Positions 5,419 to 5,893 of a stretch of DNA of 5,893 nt are shown here, in pieces (the stretch's first letter is position 1; each line of letters begins with the position of its first letter). A program made the translations under genes and the position numbers. The notes beneath the pieces are model-generated. The model ran no database searches and was not told the origin of the DNA. It saw only the letters and a program-made list of their open reading frames with translations. Location of the stretch: NCBI GenBank assembly GCA_030039655.1, contig JASHVC010000314.1, positions 1-5,893 on the forward strand, written 5' to 3'. The stretch comes from Xanthobacteraceae bacterium (GTDB lineage Bacteria; Pseudomonadota; Alphaproteobacteria; Rhizobiales; Xanthobacteraceae).

Positions 5419-5893
5419 TTACAGAATGATACTCGGATTGCGGATGCACTGATCGCAGTCGATCAGATTTACTTGCTTGGCTTGTATTTTCCATTGGCCG
5501 TCGTTGCGCACCGCGCGATGGCCGGCCCAGCCGGTGAGCACTCGCGTCTCGTCGCCCCAGAATTCGCTGATGAGGAAGTTGGAGCGCAGCATGCGCGTGT
5601 CGTCTTTGGCCGTGGCAAAGACCTCGACGTTGCTGATCATCCGCACCGTGCGCGATGCCGGCGCCTGCGACCAGGCGAAGCCCGTGCGTAGCCGGTAGAC
5701 GCGATCCTCGAGCCGGCGCCGATCGTCGAACATGACGGAAATCTCGCGCCGCGGATCGCCGGCGCCCGGCGTCGAGGGCACCCAGTAAATGCACTCGGCC
5801 GCATACATCTTCAGCCAATCCTCATAGCGCAACTGGTCGAGGAACCGCGCCTCGCGTTCCAGCAGTTGGCGGAATTCGTCGCGAGTCGCTGCG
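5419..5893 (-). CDS. Aromatic-ring-hydroxylating dioxygenase beta (small) subunit, N-terminus missing
   Basis: The reading frame is open to the window edge, and 157 residues plus the stop are visible of a family usually 160-185 long, so only a short N-terminus is lost. The fold is the NTF2/SnoaL-like cone of small subunits of Rieske-type oxygenases such as BenB and TphA3. Visible hallmarks are FRQLLEREARFLDQLRYEDW (7-26), YWVPS (36-40), DPRREISVMFDDRRRLEDRV (46-65), RTVRMISNVEV (81-91) and the ending VNLIDCDQCIRNPSIIL (141-157). The Rieske cluster and the mononuclear iron are carried by the alpha subunit, so no metal ligands are expected here. The alpha gene should lie just upstream, outside the window. 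A TTG codon at 5832 could be mistaken for a start, but family similarity continues upstream through EREARFLDQ. The substrate cannot be read from a beta subunit. The next gene, 66 bases downstream, is decarboxylase-like, suggesting that hydroxylation is followed by decarboxylation of a carboxylated aromatic. Confidence 0.9.
   Translation of the reverse strand, partial: AATRDEFRQLLEREARFLDQLRYEDWLKMYAAECIYWVPSTPGAGDPRREISVMFDDRRRLEDRVYRLRTGFAWSQAPASRTVRMISNVEVFATAKDDTRMLRSNFLISEFWGDETRVLTGWAGHRAVRNDGQWKIQAKQVNLIDCDQCIRNPSIIL

Noticed and set aside
4384..5691. Long plus-strand open frame of 435 codons
   Set aside because: It lies antisense to the decarboxylase-like and dioxygenase genes, whose proteins are clearly recognisable. 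The frame is open because of high GC at codon positions, its composition is rich in Arg/His/Ala/Asp as in shadow frames, and it shows no domain I recognise.
5312..5818. Minus-strand 168-codon frame overlapping the dioxygenase beta subunit
   Set aside because: It is out of frame with the recognisable beta subunit and runs through its stop, the intergenic C-rich stretch and the next gene's start. No family similarity is visible.
1..5893. Mobile elements, CRISPR arrays, tRNA/rRNA genes or attachment sites
   Set aside because: The genes are contiguous and co-oriented with normal domain content. I saw no transposase or integrase, no regularly spaced direct repeats and no tRNA-like cloverleaf.

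Overview
The window is a single-direction stretch of a bacterial chromosome or large replicon. All seven genes lie on the minus strand, so transcription runs from base 5893 towards base 1. The high GC content, dense GC-biased third positions, LivHMGF-type transporter and style of intergenic palindromes suggest an alphaproteobacterium of the Hyphomicrobiales (Bradyrhizobium, Rhodopseudomonas or Xanthobacteraceae-like). This is an impression from sequence style, not a database placement.

In transcription order: (1) 5893-5419, the small (beta) subunit of an aromatic-ring-hydroxylating dioxygenase, with its N-terminus cut by the window edge; (2) 5352-4366, a complete cytoplasmic protein of the 4,5-dihydroxyphthalate decarboxylase-like family, which has a periplasmic-binding-protein type II fold; (3) 4192-3005, an exported LivK-type substrate-binding protein; (4) 2827-1910, LivH-type permease; (5) 1913-906, LivM-type permease; (6) 913-149, LivG-type ATPase; (7) 156 to beyond base 1, LivF-type ATPase, of which only the first 52 residues are visible, ending inside Walker A.

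Genes 4-7 overlap by 4, 8 and 8 bases, so they form a tightly coupled transcription and translation unit. The binding-protein gene is set apart by a 173-base gap upstream, which holds a plausible sigma70-type promoter and an imperfect palindrome overlapping its -35. A 177-base gap downstream is filled with REP/BIME-like palindromes. The last palindrome contains the Shine-Dalgarno sequence of the GTG-started livH. This arrangement could let the cell make much more binding protein than membrane complex.

Functionally, the window reads as an aromatic-acid uptake and catabolism locus. A HAAT (hydrophobic amino acid uptake type) ABC transporter imports a substrate, a two-component Rieske dioxygenase hydroxylates the ring, and the Pht5-like protein may decarboxylate the product. 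The substrate cannot be read from the sequence. Phthalate-like or other carboxylated aromatics are the obvious candidates, but the presence of a beta subunit does not match the canonical proteobacterial phthalate 4,5-dioxygenase, which lacks one. I see no RNA genes, mobile elements, CRISPR arrays or clear intrinsic terminators.
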